Origin: UBA8337 sp038143435
GTDB taxonomy: Bacteria; Pseudomonadota; Alphaproteobacteria; RS24
Assembly (NCBI GenBank): GCA_038143435.1
Contig: JAYQLX010000002.1
Location: 161,004 to 225,003 of the forward strand
Reading direction: 5' to 3'
DNA length: 64,000 bases
Positions 47,171-56,316 of this stretch are shown piece by piece. The notes under the pieces are model-generated. The model searched no databases. It was not told where the DNA came from and saw nothing but the letters and a program-made list of their open reading frames with translations. The first letter of the stretch is position 1. The number at the start of each line of letters is the position of its first letter. The position numbers and the translations under genes are program-made.

Positions 47171-48259
47171 ATGAAAATGTCAGTATTAGCGGGACTCGCA
47201 TTGGTGTTTGGTTTGGGTGTGTTGCTGTCGGCCTGTGGCAGCAATGTCGGTCGCCCGCTGGGCGGCGATGCGCCCTATCATCATTTGGAAAACGGTTTTC
47301 GCAATCCGCCTGACAGCCCCAAGCGCACCATTTCCTTTACCCGCCGCATGAAATTTTTCAGTCAAGCCATATGGCGCAATGCCGTCAGCGAAGCGCCGAG
47401 CATTCCGCGCGACCATGCGATAAAGCGCGACGCCGCAAAAGCGCAATTGGCGGCAATGGGCGATGATGATTTCGTCAGCTGGATTGGCCATGCGACATTT
47501 CTGGTGCGTCTCGATGGCGTCAATGTGTTGACCGATCCGGTGTTTTCGCGCCGCGCCAGTCCGGTTTCTTTCACCGGCCCGGCGCGTCTTGTGCCGCCCG
47601 GTCTGTTTATTGAAGATTTGCCGCCGATTGATGTGGTGGTCATCAGCCACGCGCATTATGACCATCTCGACACGGCGACGCTCGACAAGCTGCCCAATAA
47701 AGAGCGTATTACCGCCGTGGTGCCTTTGGGGCTGGGCAAATATTTCAAGGGCTATGGCGATGTGCGCGAGGTTGATTGGTATGATGAGGTGAGCTTGCCG
47801 TCTGATAATGGCGAGTTCAAACTGACCGCCTATCCGGCCGTGCATTGGTCAAACCGCTCACTATTCGACATTAACCGCACTTTGTGGATGTCCTATGGCT
47901 TTTCTGCCGGTGGCCGTTCCGTGTTTCATACCGGTGATACCGAAACCCATCCCAGCCTGTTCAGCGAAATCGGTCAGCATATGAGCGATAATCATGGTGG
48001 TTGCGATCTCGGCCTGATGAGCATTGGCGCTTATGCGCCGCGTGATTTCATGCGCGGTGCGCATATGGATCCGGAAGGCGGCGTTGATATGGGCCGCGAG
48101 GTCGGCTGCAAGCGCATGGTGCCGATGCATTGGGGCACGTTTATTTTGTCGTTTGAGCCGTTTGATGAACCGCGCCAGCGTTTTGTCGAAGCGGCGGGTA
48201 ATCAGTCCTTGGTGATGAAAATCGGCGAAACCCTGAAAATGCAGGATATTTCCAACTGA
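47171..48259 (+). CDS. MBL-fold metallohydrolase, NAPE-PLD-like lipoprotein
   Basis: 362-residue protein with a lipobox LLSACGS (Cys at about 22), so a lipoprotein. The metal site HxHxDH is in VISHAHYDHLD, with further ligands in VHWSNRS, HTGDTE and PMHWGTF. This arrangement matches the UlaG/NAPE-phospholipase D branch of the metallo-beta-lactamase fold, which acts on phospholipid or phosphodiester substrates. ATG 47171 has GAGGCGG before it. The substrate is inferred only at family level. Confidence 0.85.
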   Translation: MKMSVLAGLALVFGLGVLLSACGSNVGRPLGGDAPYHHLENGFRNPPDSPKRTISFTRRMKFFSQAIWRNAVSEAPSIPRDHAIKRDAAKAQLAAMGDDDFVSWIGHATFLVRLDGVNVLTDPVFSRRASPVSFTGPARLVPPGLFIEDLPPIDVVVISHAHYDHLDTATLDKLPNKERITAVVPLGLGKYFKGYGDVREVDWYDEVSLPSDNGEFKLTAYPAVHWSNRSLFDINRTLWMSYGFSAGGRSVFHTGDTETHPSLFSEIGQHMSDNHGGCDLGLMSIGAYAPRDFMRGAHMDPEGGVDMGREVGCKRMVPMHWGTFILSFEPFDEPRQRFVEAAGNQSLVMKIGETLKMQDISN

Positions 48260-48299
48260 CGGCGCGGCAATTCATGCTATAGAAAGCGCTTTCCGGCGC

Positions 48300-48387
48300 G
48301 GCCTCGTGGTGGAATTGGTAGACACAGCAGACTTAAAATCTGCGGCTCGATTAGAGCGTGACGGTTCGAGTCCGTCCGAGGCCACCA
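48300..48387 (+). tRNA. tRNA-Leu (anticodon UAA)
   Basis: The 88 bases including the encoded CCA fold as a class II tRNA. Acceptor GGCCTCG (48300-48306) pairs with CGAGGCC, the D loop has TTGGTAGACAC, the anticodon stem GCAGA/TCTGC encloses CTTAAAA with TAA at 48334-48336, a long variable arm follows, and the T loop is GGTTCGAGTCC. It decodes UUA. Confidence 0.97.
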
Positions 48388-48505
48388 TCTTTCTCATGAC
48401 CAATGAGTTTTTTGAGCTTCGCTGGCGCGGCGCTTTGCCCTAGCGGAAGCGCAGATGCCTCGCTTTGCTCGGCAGGTAAACCTTTTACCGTCCGAGGCCA
48501 CCATC
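48372..48505 (+). repeat. Direct repeat of the tRNA-Leu 3' end (att-like)
   Basis: The last bases of the tRNA plus two more (18 bp, 48372-48389) recur exactly at 48488-48505, 116 bp downstream. Just before the second copy is GGTAAA-CC-TTTTACC (hairpin, 48475-48489). GCCTCG at about 48457-48462 can pair with CGAGGC of the second copy, giving a tRNA-like stem. This resembles the trace of site-specific integration at a tRNA end or a partial tRNA duplication. Confidence 0.65.
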
Positions 48506-48534
48506 ATTTAATAATAAAATGATAAGCGCCGTCC

Positions 48535-49516
48535 TTACTCGGTATAAAGCGCGCGGTCGAAGAAGGCGCGAATGTCGGCGGCGGTTTGTTCGGGCATTTC
48601 TTCATGCGCCAAATGCCCGGCTTGCGGGTAAAGCTTCAACAGGCTGCCGATGATTTGCGTGTTCATGGCAATGCCATATTTCGGGTCAATCAGCCTGTCT
48701 TGTGAGCCCCAAATAAGCAGCGTTGCCGGATCAACGGCGCGCAAAATCGGCTCCAGCGACGGCTCCAAATCCGCTTTCTGAAAAACGTTTAATGCTGGCA
48801 TCGCGCGAGCCGGCCATGCGCAGCAATTCCCAATAGCGCGTGACCATTTCATCGGTGACGAAATTATCAGGGTCGGCAACGACGCCTTCCAACGTGCTGG
48901 CAACCAGAAAACGCGGCGTGAAATAGCGCATCAGGCGCAGGGCGATATCAGAGCCGACAAGCGAGAACGCGCCGACCCCGCCATCATCTTCATTGCGCTC
49001 CATGCCGCCCGACGAGACCAGCACCAGCGCATCCGTCTCGCGCGGATACATCAGCGCATAGCGCAGCGCCACCGCGCCGCCCATACTATTGCCGACCAAA
49101 GTGACGGATTTGAAATCATAAAGCTCAATCACCTCGCGGGTGAAATTGGCCATGGCGATATTGGAATAATCTTCCTGCGGTGTAGCACCGGTCAGGCCGT
49201 GGCCGGGCAGGTCAAAGCTGATGAGCCGATAATCATCTTTTAATTGCGCGACCAATGGCTCCCACGTATGCAGCGAGGCATTGGAGCCGTGCAAAAGAAA
49301 CACTGGCGGCTTGTCTTTATTACCCTGATCGCGAATATGCACTTCCGCGCCAGAAGGCAGGAAATAGAAAAATGATTTTTCATTTGCGTATTTGTCAATC
49401 AGCTCTTGCTTGGTCAAGTCTGTGGCAATCATCAAGCTGGAAAAAAGCAACAGCACGACAAACAGGCCGATAATGGCCAGCAGCGAATAACCGATGATTT
49501 GCAGTATTCTCCCCAT
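48535..49516 (-). CDS. Alpha/beta hydrolase, membrane-anchored (one frameshift)
   Basis: About 326 residues after repair. An N-terminal helix (about 5-28) anchors it. The hydrolase has FLLHGSNASLHTW, nucleophile Ser in LVGNSMGGAVAL, acid Asp in WGSQDRLIDP and His in AGHLAHEEMP. One extra base in the A5 run 48781-48785 breaks it; removing it gives IKRFQKADLEPSLEP. The start is ATG 49516, without a strong ribosome site. Substrate unknown; lipase- or esterase-like activity is likely. Confidence 0.8.
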
Positions 49517-49574
49517 AGCCGATAAAGTGCGTCTGTTCGAGACACATCGCAAGAAAATTTAGCGCTTGGGATGG

Positions 49575-49763
49575 CTAGTTTTTGAACCGAAAGCGGGTCG
49601 AGCAATAGGGGCAAACAATCTCATCTTCGCTGCCCATATCGAGATAAATATGCGGATGGTCATAGGGCGGCTCCGCGCCGATACACTCAAACTCTTTGAC
49701 CGACACAAAAATTTCCTGTGCGCCATCATTATTGCTGATTTTCGGGGTCGCTGACTGCGCCAT
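49575..49763 (-). CDS. Zinc-finger protein, zf-CHCC (NDUFS6-like) family
   Basis: 62-residue protein. It has the CHCC zinc site: Cys in KEFECIGAEP, His in YDHPHIYLDMG, and two Cys in VCPYCSTRF. Relatives include the NDUFS6 accessory subunit of respiratory complex I; short bacterial versions are common in alphaproteobacteria. It lies 58 bp from the hydrolase gene on one side and 73 bp from the M20 gene on the other, all on the minus strand. Confidence 0.88.
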   Translation of the reverse strand: MAQSATPKISNNDGAQEIFVSVKEFECIGAEPPYDHPHIYLDMGSEDEIVCPYCSTRFRFKN

Positions 49764-49836
49764 GATTTACCTCGTGTGATTCGCGGCGTTTATAGCCGCT
49801 TGCTTATGCCAGAGCAAGAACAGAGCCTTCAGATTT

Positions 49837-51103
49837 TCAGCAGCAGCCGCAGCCGCCAAGCGCCGCATCACCGTTTTCATGCCCGCCTTCGCCGTGCCAG
49901 GCTTGCGCGATGGATTGCGCCGAAAATTCGGCCGTGGCAGCAAAAGTCATCTTTCGCTTGTTGCATCATTTTCTTGTCGGTCAACACGTCAATCGCGGTC
50001 ATGGCGAGCGATTTGGCCCCGTCAATCACCGCCTTGTCGCCTTTTTCCGAACCGGCCCATTTGGCAAATTCCGGATTGTGAATGACCACGCTGGGCGGCG
50101 CACAGGCAATCATCGGATGAATGGACGGCACGCGATGGCTGATATTGCCCATATCGGTCGAACCGGCACCGCTGCTCGGCATTTTTTCCAGCGGGAAGAA
50201 ATCGCGGCCCAAGCTTTCTGCGTTCTGCTTATAGCGCTCGGCAATGGCCCAGCTATCTTTGATTTCCAAATAATCGCCCAGCGCCCAGTCAATCTGCACC
50301 TCGCAACCGGCGGCCAGTGCGCCCGCCTCAAAGCAATTTTGCACGCGCGCCTTCAGTTCTGCCAGCGCAAGACCGTTTTCGGCGCGCACATAAAATGTGC
50401 CGACCGCATGGTCGGGCACAATATTGGGAGCCAATCCGGCTTCATTGAAAATGCCGTGAATGCGCTCGCTTTGTTTAATGTGCTGGCGCAATTGGGCAAT
50501 CGATTGATAGGCCGTCACCAACGCGTCCAGCGCATTGACACCGGCAAACGGCATGGCCGAGGCATGCGCGGCCTTACCCGTATAGGTGACGCGCACCTCA
50601 TTGACCGCCAAGCTCGGCATGGTGATGAGGTCAATCCCCGCCGGATGCACCATCATGGCCGCATCCAGCCCGTCAAACGCGCCTTGCCGCGCCATCAATT
50701 CCTTGCCATTGCCGCTTTCTTCAGCAGGGGTGCCGAGATAGCGCACTTTGCCGGGCAATTCACCGCTCAGCTTGGCCAGCGCCAAAGATGCGCCGAGGCC
50801 GGTTGTGGCGATAATATTATGCCCACAGGCATGGCCGATGCCGGGCAGGGCGTCATATTCCGACAAAATGCCGACTTCCGTGTCACCGTCACCGAAAGAT
50901 GAAATAAAAGCCGTGTCGAGCCCGCAAGCATGGCGTTCGACGTTCAATCCGGCGGCTTCCACCTTGTCGGTCAGCAAGCCGTGGGCGAATTTTTCTTCAA
51001 AAGCGATTTCCGGCTTGGCGTGAATGGCGTGGCTGGCATCAACCAACTCATCGGCCATGCCGTCAATAATATCGCACACTTGTTTTTTTAGCTCGGCACT
51101 CAT
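49837..51103 (-). CDS. M20-family amidohydrolase (one frameshift)
   Basis: About 421 residues after repair. Metal-binding marks are SEYDALPGIGHACGHN and LGTPAEESGNGK; the dimer domain has GKAAHASAMPFAGVNALD. Of the aminoacylase / aminobenzoyl-glutamate hydrolase group. One extra base in the A4 run 49942-49945 shifts the end. The repaired C-terminus is ATAEFSAQSIAQAWHG followed by a Gly/Cys tail (GGCGCC) and a stop at 49837. AGGAG precedes ATG 51103. Last gene of a four-gene operon. Confidence 0.85.
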
Positions 51104-51113
51104 GGTGACGCTC

Positions 51114-51902
51114 CTATCCAATTTTGAACGGCATGCCCAGCAGCATACCGGCATCGACAACCAGCAATTGACCCGTCACATGGGCGCTGGCGCGACTGGC
51201 GAAAAACATAATCGGGCCTTTAATATCATCCGGCCCACCGGCGCGCCCCATCGGCGTGCCTTTGCGTTGGCCTTCGGCAATTTGTTCAAACACTTCATCA
51301 CCAAAGGCGTTGCGAAACCAATCCGTGCCGACAAAGCCCGGACACACCGCATTGACGCGGATATTCTCCGGCCCCAAAGAACGCGCCAGCGCCAATGTCG
51401 TTGAATTGAGCGCCCCTTTGGAGGCGACATAGGCGATTGAGGAGCCAATGCCGCGCACACCGGCGACGGAAGAAATATTGACCACCGAAGGGGCGTCGGA
51501 TTTGGCGAGATGCGGGCGCGCATGTTTGATCATTTGATAGGGGCCGATGAGGTTGAGGGCATAAATTTTCTCAAAATCTTCGGCACTGAGCCCTTCCAAA
51601 TCATCATGGTTCATGAATTTTGTCGTGCCCGCATTATTGACCAAAATATCAAGGCGGCCCCACTCATCCATCGCCGCCTCGACCAATGTTTTGCAATTTG
51701 CATCTTCTGAAACATCGGCTTTTACGGCAATCGCATCGCCGCCTGCCGCTTTACAGGCGGCTACGACTTTTTCAGCCGCGTCGGCGCTTTTGGAATAATT
51801 AATGACCAATTTCGCGCCGCCTTCGGCCATGCCGATGGCTGCGGCTTCGCCAATACCGGCAGAAGAGCCCGTAATAATTGCAATTTGATCCGAAAAATCC
51901 AT
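51114..51902 (-). CDS. SDR family oxidoreductase
   Basis: 262-residue NAD(P)-dependent dehydrogenase. Marks are TGSSAGIG, LVNNAGTTKF, NISSVAG, catalytic YVASKGA and the end GQLLVVDAG. Substrate likely a hydroxyacyl or alcohol intermediate of the operon's pathway (inference). GGGAG lies before ATG 51902, which is 2 bp after the enoyl-CoA hydratase stop. Confidence 0.87.
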   Translation of the reverse strand: MDFSDQIAIITGSSAGIGEAAAIGMAEGGAKLVINYSKSADAAEKVVAACKAAGGDAIAVKADVSEDANCKTLVEAAMDEWGRLDILVNNAGTTKFMNHDDLEGLSAEDFEKIYALNLIGPYQMIKHARPHLAKSDAPSVVNISSVAGVRGIGSSIAYVASKGALNSTTLALARSLGPENIRVNAVCPGFVGTDWFRNAFGDEVFEQIAEGQRKGTPMGRAGGPDDIKGPIMFFASRASAHVTGQLLVVDAGMLLGMPFKIG

Positions 51903-51904
51903 TC

Positions 51905-52737
51905 TCAACTCCCTTTAAAGTTCGGCTTGCGCTTTTCCATAAAGGCGCGGCGACCTTCTTCATAATCGGCACTGGCCAAGCAATCTGCAAGGCGTTTTTT
52001 AATCTCGGCGCTGTCGGCTTCTGGGTTGTCGAGAATAAATTTACTGGTCTGTAGGCTCATCGGCGCATTGGCCGAAATTTGTGCCACCAATTCGGCGAGG
52101 GCGGTGTCAAAATCTTCGACTGTTGCGGCCAGCGCAATCAGGCCGTTATTGAGCGCCTCATCGACGTTCAAATTGGCGGCGGTGAAAATAATCCGCTTGG
52201 CTTCCGACACGCCGACCAGTCGCGCCAGCTGATGCGTGGCATTGGCCGGATAAGCCAGACCCAACTTACCGGCAGGAATACCGAAACGGCTATCGGCGCG
52301 CGCCAGGCGCAAATCGCAAGCGGCGGCAAGACCCAAGCCGCCGCCAATGCAATAGCCTTCAATGGCCGCCAAAGTGGGTATCGGGCAAGCGGCAATGGCA
52401 TCAAAGGCGGCAATGGTGGCGCGGTCGAAATCCGTGCCATTTTCGCTGTCTGGGGGCCGCTCAGCACTTCTTCGAATTGCGCAATATCGGCACCGGCAAC
52501 AAAAGCCTTGCCACCGACACCGCGCAGGACGAGCAAACGCATATTCTTAATCGCGGCAAATTTCTGCATCAGCGGGGCGATGGCCTGCCAGCCCTCAAGG
52601 TCGATGACATTATGCTTTTCGGGCAGGTTGAAAAGCACATGGCCGATAGTGCCATTATCGGTTTTCTGCACACCGGCAATCAGCCGCTTGGCACCGCTAT
52701 CTATGGCTTGCGTGTCGGGCGGTAACAAATTGCTCAT
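51905..52737 (-). CDS. Enoyl-CoA hydratase/isomerase family protein (one frameshift)
   Basis: About 277 residues after repair. Crotonase marks are RGVGGKAFVAGADIAQF (oxyanion hole) and IEGYCIGGGLGLAAACDLRLA. One base is missing in the G5 run 52453-52457; adding it gives SGPPDSENGTDFDRA. The catalytic Glu positions of true hydratases cannot be confirmed by eye, so the exact reaction is open. It overlaps the upstream hydrolase gene by 4 bp. Confidence 0.85.
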
Positions 52738-53540
52738 GTCTTTGCCTCATTGAAAAAAGCCAGCAAGTCGGGAAACACTTTGCCGTCTTGCAGCATAAAT
52801 AAATGTCCCCCTTCATACAGGGTCAGCTTTGCATTGGGGATTTTACTTTCCAAAGCCTGCATGGCTGTGGGCTTGGCAATGCCGTCATATTGACCGCCGC
52901 CAAGAAATACCGGACAGGCAATTTGCCCGAGCCTGTCATAGCAATCATGCTGCGCGCGCGCCGCCAATTGCGCGGCGCGGCCTTCGGCAAAGCGCGGTTC
53001 GTGTTCGAATTCAGACATATCCAGCCTTTGTCGGGCCGCCGCCACGGCTTCAGGATTGGCGGCCAGCCAATTATCATCAATGCGTGTGTCATTCAGCTTC
53101 ATGCCGGTGAGCACGCGCGCCTCCAAATCAAGCCCTTCCAATTCGTGCAACGGGTAAGAAGCACCGCCTGCGCCACCCGGCGAGGTGCACCAGAGCGCCA
53201 GTCGCGACAGACGCGCGGTGTGCCTGACGGCAAATTCCTGCGCCACCATGCCGCCAAAGCTGATGCCCAATATCATCGCTTTATCAATGCCCATTGCGTC
53301 CATCACGGCGGCGGCATCATCGGCATAATCGCGCATGCTATATGGGCCTTCGGGCTTGTCGCTTTGGCCAAGCCCGCGTTGGTCATAGGCGGTGACGCAA
53401 AAATGCGATGTCAGCGGGCTGTCCATAATGCTCGGCTTGCGGCGCAAATCATTGCCCGTTCCGTTAATGACAAGCAAGTGCGGGCCGCTGCCCGCTTGCT
53501 CGACATAAAATTTCAGCCTGTTTGTCGTCAAAAATTGCAT
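52734..53540 (-). CDS. Alpha/beta hydrolase (first gene of operon)
   Basis: 268-residue hydrolase. Marks are LLVINGTGNDLRRK, DQRGLGQSDKP, nucleophile Ser in LGISFGGMVAQEF, Asp in GGGQYDGIA and His in YEGGHLFMLQ. It resembles 3-oxoadipate enol-lactonase and related hydrolases. ATG 53540 lacks a clear ribosome site; the longer open frame upstream is not supported. It leads a coupled operon with a crotonase, an SDR and an M20 hydrolase. Confidence 0.83.
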   Translation of the reverse strand: MQFLTTNRLKFYVEQAGSGPHLLVINGTGNDLRRKPSIMDSPLTSHFCVTAYDQRGLGQSDKPEGPYSMRDYADDAAAVMDAMGIDKAMILGISFGGMVAQEFAVRHTARLSRLALWCTSPGGAGGASYPLHELEGLDLEARVLTGMKLNDTRIDDNWLAANPEAVAAARQRLDMSEFEHEPRFAEGRAAQLAARAQHDCYDRLGQIACPVFLGGGQYDGIAKPTAMQALESKIPNAKLTLYEGGHLFMLQDGKVFPDLLAFFNEAKT

Positions 53541-53620
53541 GGTGAAAGGTTGCTTGCCAGTGAATCCGCCAAAATGGTATCTTGAAGTGCAATTGGGCGA
53601 AAGCCAAAATGGAAGTGAAT

Positions 53621-54439
53621 ATGACGGAAACCGCAAAAAAACTCGCGACGGTCGATCCCGTATGGTCGCAAATTCGCGAAGACGCTACGAAAATGGCCGA
53701 AAATGAACCGACTTTGTCGGGGTTTTTGAACGCAACAATTTTGAATTTCGAGCGGCTGGAAATGGCGATTGCCTCGCATTTGTCGGAAAAGTTGGCCAAT
53801 TCAGAAATCGGCGCGCGCTCGCTTTGCGAAGTTTTTGAAGAAGCCTTTAGCGATAATGAAGCGGTCAGTGAAGCCATGCGGGCCGATATTGTCGCGCATT
53901 TTGACCGCGACGCGGCCTGCCGCAGCTATCTCGATCCGGTGCTTTACTTTAAAGGGTTTCTCGCTTTGCAGACCTATCGCGCCGCCAATTGGCTGATAAA
54001 TGCCGGCCGTCGCGGCATGGCGCTATATCTGCAAAATCGCGCCTCAGAAGTATTTCAGGCTGATATTCATCCGGCCGCCAATATCGGCAAGGGCGTGTTT
54101 ATCGACCATGCCACCGGCGTGGTGATTGGTGAAACGGCTGTGGTCGGCGATGATGTTTCCATGTTGCACGGCGTGACGCTGGGCGGCAGCGGCAAAGAGG
54201 GCGGTGATCGCCACCCGAAAATCGGTGATGGCGTGTTGATTTCCGTCGGTGCCAAAGTGCTCGGCAATATTCGTGTCGGCGATTGCGCGAAAATCGGCGG
54301 CGGCTCAGTGGTGCTGACCGATGTGCCGGCTTACACAACGGCGGTCGGCGTGCCGGCCAAAATTGTCGGCAAGGTGACATCGCCGGAACCGTCGCGCCAA
54401 ATGGACCATTCGGTCGGGGAAGATGGCGACGCAATTTAA
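53621..54439 (+). CDS. cysE: Serine O-acetyltransferase
   Basis: 272-residue enzyme of cysteine synthesis, transferring acetyl from acetyl-CoA to serine. A helical N-terminal domain is followed by the left-handed beta helix of hexapeptide repeats (IHPAANIGKGVFIDHATGVVIGETAVVGD, with the catalytic Asp-His) and GGSGKEGGDRHPKIGDGV. ATG 53621 has GGAAG before it; ATG 53609 is an alternative. Divergent from the catabolic operon. Confidence 0.94.
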   Translation: MTETAKKLATVDPVWSQIREDATKMAENEPTLSGFLNATILNFERLEMAIASHLSEKLANSEIGARSLCEVFEEAFSDNEAVSEAMRADIVAHFDRDAACRSYLDPVLYFKGFLALQTYRAANWLINAGRRGMALYLQNRASEVFQADIHPAANIGKGVFIDHATGVVIGETAVVGDDVSMLHGVTLGGSGKEGGDRHPKIGDGVLISVGAKVLGNIRVGDCAKIGGGSVVLTDVPAYTTAVGVPAKIVGKVTSPEPSRQMDHSVGEDGDAI

Positions 54440-54470
54440 CCGTTAATCAGCAAGTCATGGGGGATTTGTT

Positions 54471-55247
54471 ATGGGCAGACTGTCAGGAAAAACCGCATTC
54501 GTATCGGGCGGCGCAAAAGGGTTGGGCGCGGAAATGGCGCGCGCCATGCATGAAGAAGGGGCCAATGTCATGGTTACCGATGTGCTGGAAGAAGAGGGCA
54601 TCAAGCTGGCCGATGCGCATGAAAACATGCAATTCATGCAGCACGACGTGACCGATGAGGCGCAATGGCAGGCAGCGATTGATGCCACCCTTTCGGCTTT
54701 TGGCGGGCTTGATGTGCTGGTCAATAATGCCGGGATTGCCCATGACTCGACACCGCTTGAAGAAACCACATTGGAACAATGGCGGCATGTTTTGGCCATC
54801 GACCTTGATGGTGTTTTTCTCGGCGCAAAATACGCCGTGCGCGCCATGAAAGAAAAAGGCGGCAGCATTATTAATGTGTCATCTATTTACGGCATTGTCG
54901 GTTCATCGGCGCAAGCGCCATATCACGCGGCCAAAGGCGGTGTGCGGCTGTTGACCAAAGCAATGGCGGTGGAAATGGGCGCGCTCGGTTATAAAATCCG
55001 CGTCAATTCCATTCACCCCGGTTTTGTCGGCACTGATATTTTGCGCGATGGCATTAAGCGCGCCGTTGAAATGGGCGCGATGGATGGCGAGAATGAAGCG
55101 ATTGAAACGTTAACGCTCGGCACACCGGCGGGGCGCTTGGGCGTGCCGCGCGACATCGCCAATGGCATTGTGTTTCTGGCCTCAGACGAGTCGGAATGGA
55201 TGACCGGTGCCGAGCTTGTTATTGACGGCGGTTTCACAGCCCAGTAG
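54471..55247 (+). CDS. SDR family oxidoreductase
   Basis: 258-residue protein, similar to 3-alpha/20-beta-hydroxysteroid and glucose dehydrogenase-type SDRs. Marks are SGGAKGLGAEMA, LVNNAGIAHD, NVSSIYG, catalytic YHAAKGG and VIDGGFTAQ. It follows cysE by 31 bp in the same direction with GGGGG-type ribosome site, but a functional link to cysteine synthesis is not evident. Confidence 0.88.
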   Translation: MGRLSGKTAFVSGGAKGLGAEMARAMHEEGANVMVTDVLEEEGIKLADAHENMQFMQHDVTDEAQWQAAIDATLSAFGGLDVLVNNAGIAHDSTPLEETTLEQWRHVLAIDLDGVFLGAKYAVRAMKEKGGSIINVSSIYGIVGSSAQAPYHAAKGGVRLLTKAMAVEMGALGYKIRVNSIHPGFVGTDILRDGIKRAVEMGAMDGENEAIETLTLGTPAGRLGVPRDIANGIVFLASDESEWMTGAELVIDGGFTAQ

Positions 55248-55276
55248 CTTGCAACAAGTATTTTCGGAGGTTTTCC

Positions 55277-55489
55277 ATGAACAATGATGAAATCATTCGC
55301 GTGCAAACTTATTTGCGGCTCAAGTTTCAAAACGACATGCTGACGCTCAAACGCGGCGCGAAAGACGATATGGTCGAAGTGTTTATGGAAGATGAGTTTA
55401 TCGGCACATTGTTTCGTGATGATGAGGAAGGCGAAATTTCTTACGCTTTCAATATGGCGATATTGGAATTTGACCTGCCGACTCTGTAA
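55277..55489 (+). CDS. DUF3126 family protein
   Basis: 70-residue acidic protein that matches the DUF3126 family end to end (EIIRVQTYLRLKFQN, VEVFMEDEFIGTLFRDDEEGE, FNMAILEFDL). The family is small, restricted to alphaproteobacteria as far as I know, and of unknown function. GGAGG precedes the ATG. It lies 29 bp after the SDR gene and abuts the convergent membrane protein gene. Confidence 0.9.
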   Translation: MNNDEIIRVQTYLRLKFQNDMLTLKRGAKDDMVEVFMEDEFIGTLFRDDEEGEISYAFNMAILEFDLPTL

Positions 55490-56239
55490 TCAGTTTTGTC
55501 GCCGCGCGGCGGCACGGAAATTACGGATCATTTCACGCACATCGCGGTCAATGGCTTCCCATTGAGCCAAATGTACACGCTTGAAGACATAGCTGACTTG
55601 CGCCGTGGTGCCGAGATTGAAGCGGCTCTCGCAAGTCGGGTTTTCATGTTTCACAATATCGCAAATGAATAGCGGCGGGCGCTGGCGCTCGGCGGCACTG
55701 CCGGTTTTCAGCCCGCGAAAAATCTGCTTTTTGTCGTAAGGCGAGTCAGTGCGAAAGGCGAAGCTTTGCAATCCTTCATCGGTCACCTCGCCTGAGCCAT
55801 TAATATAAGGGCGATAAATGGCATTAAAAACCCGTTCTTCCGGCATTTCGCTGGCGGTTGCGCGAATATTGATGGTCAGCAATTTTGACAATATGTCGGT
55901 ATCGAGAAATGCCTCGGCGCGGTCTTCGCGCCACGGGCTGAAATCGGGCAGCAAAACATGCAGGCTGGCATGGTCAAGCTGGCCGCTGCGGCGGGTGCGG
56001 CCATTTCGCGTATAATGGGCAGGCACTGAGAACAATGTGCCGCCAATCTCAAGGCGCACACGACCATTATCATCGGTCGGCGCATAGGCCATGCCTTGAA
56101 GGTCGCGAATGCCCGGGCCGAAGTAAAACAGGTAAAATAAAACACCGCTGAGCAGAAAGCCGCCGAGGATGACAGACGGCAATGCCAATACCGGCCACTC
56201 TTCTTCCGGCACGGCCCGCGACAATAAGCGCTTTATCAT
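55490..56239 (-). CDS. Hypothetical single-pass membrane protein
   Basis: 249-residue protein of unknown family. One membrane helix (about 20-42: LPSVILGGFLLSGVLFYLFYF) is followed by a periplasmic domain with beta character, LEIGGTLFSVPAHYTR near its start and LFICDIVKHENPTCESRF (two Cys, possible disulfide) near its end. ATG 56239 has GAGG before it. Its stop abuts DUF3126 and its start faces the carbonic anhydrase gene across 77 bp. Confidence 0.6.
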   Translation of the reverse strand: MIKRLLSRAVPEEEWPVLALPSVILGGFLLSGVLFYLFYFGPGIRDLQGMAYAPTDDNGRVRLEIGGTLFSVPAHYTRNGRTRRSGQLDHASLHVLLPDFSPWREDRAEAFLDTDILSKLLTINIRATASEMPEERVFNAIYRPYINGSGEVTDEGLQSFAFRTDSPYDKKQIFRGLKTGSAAERQRPPLFICDIVKHENPTCESRFNLGTTAQVSYVFKRVHLAQWEAIDRDVREMIRNFRAAARRQN

Positions 56240-56316
56240 GGTTTCCTCTTTCGCAGTTTGTAATCTGTGTTTACCATGAAAACCGCGATTGATAACAGCA
56301 TCTATGGGAGGCATGC

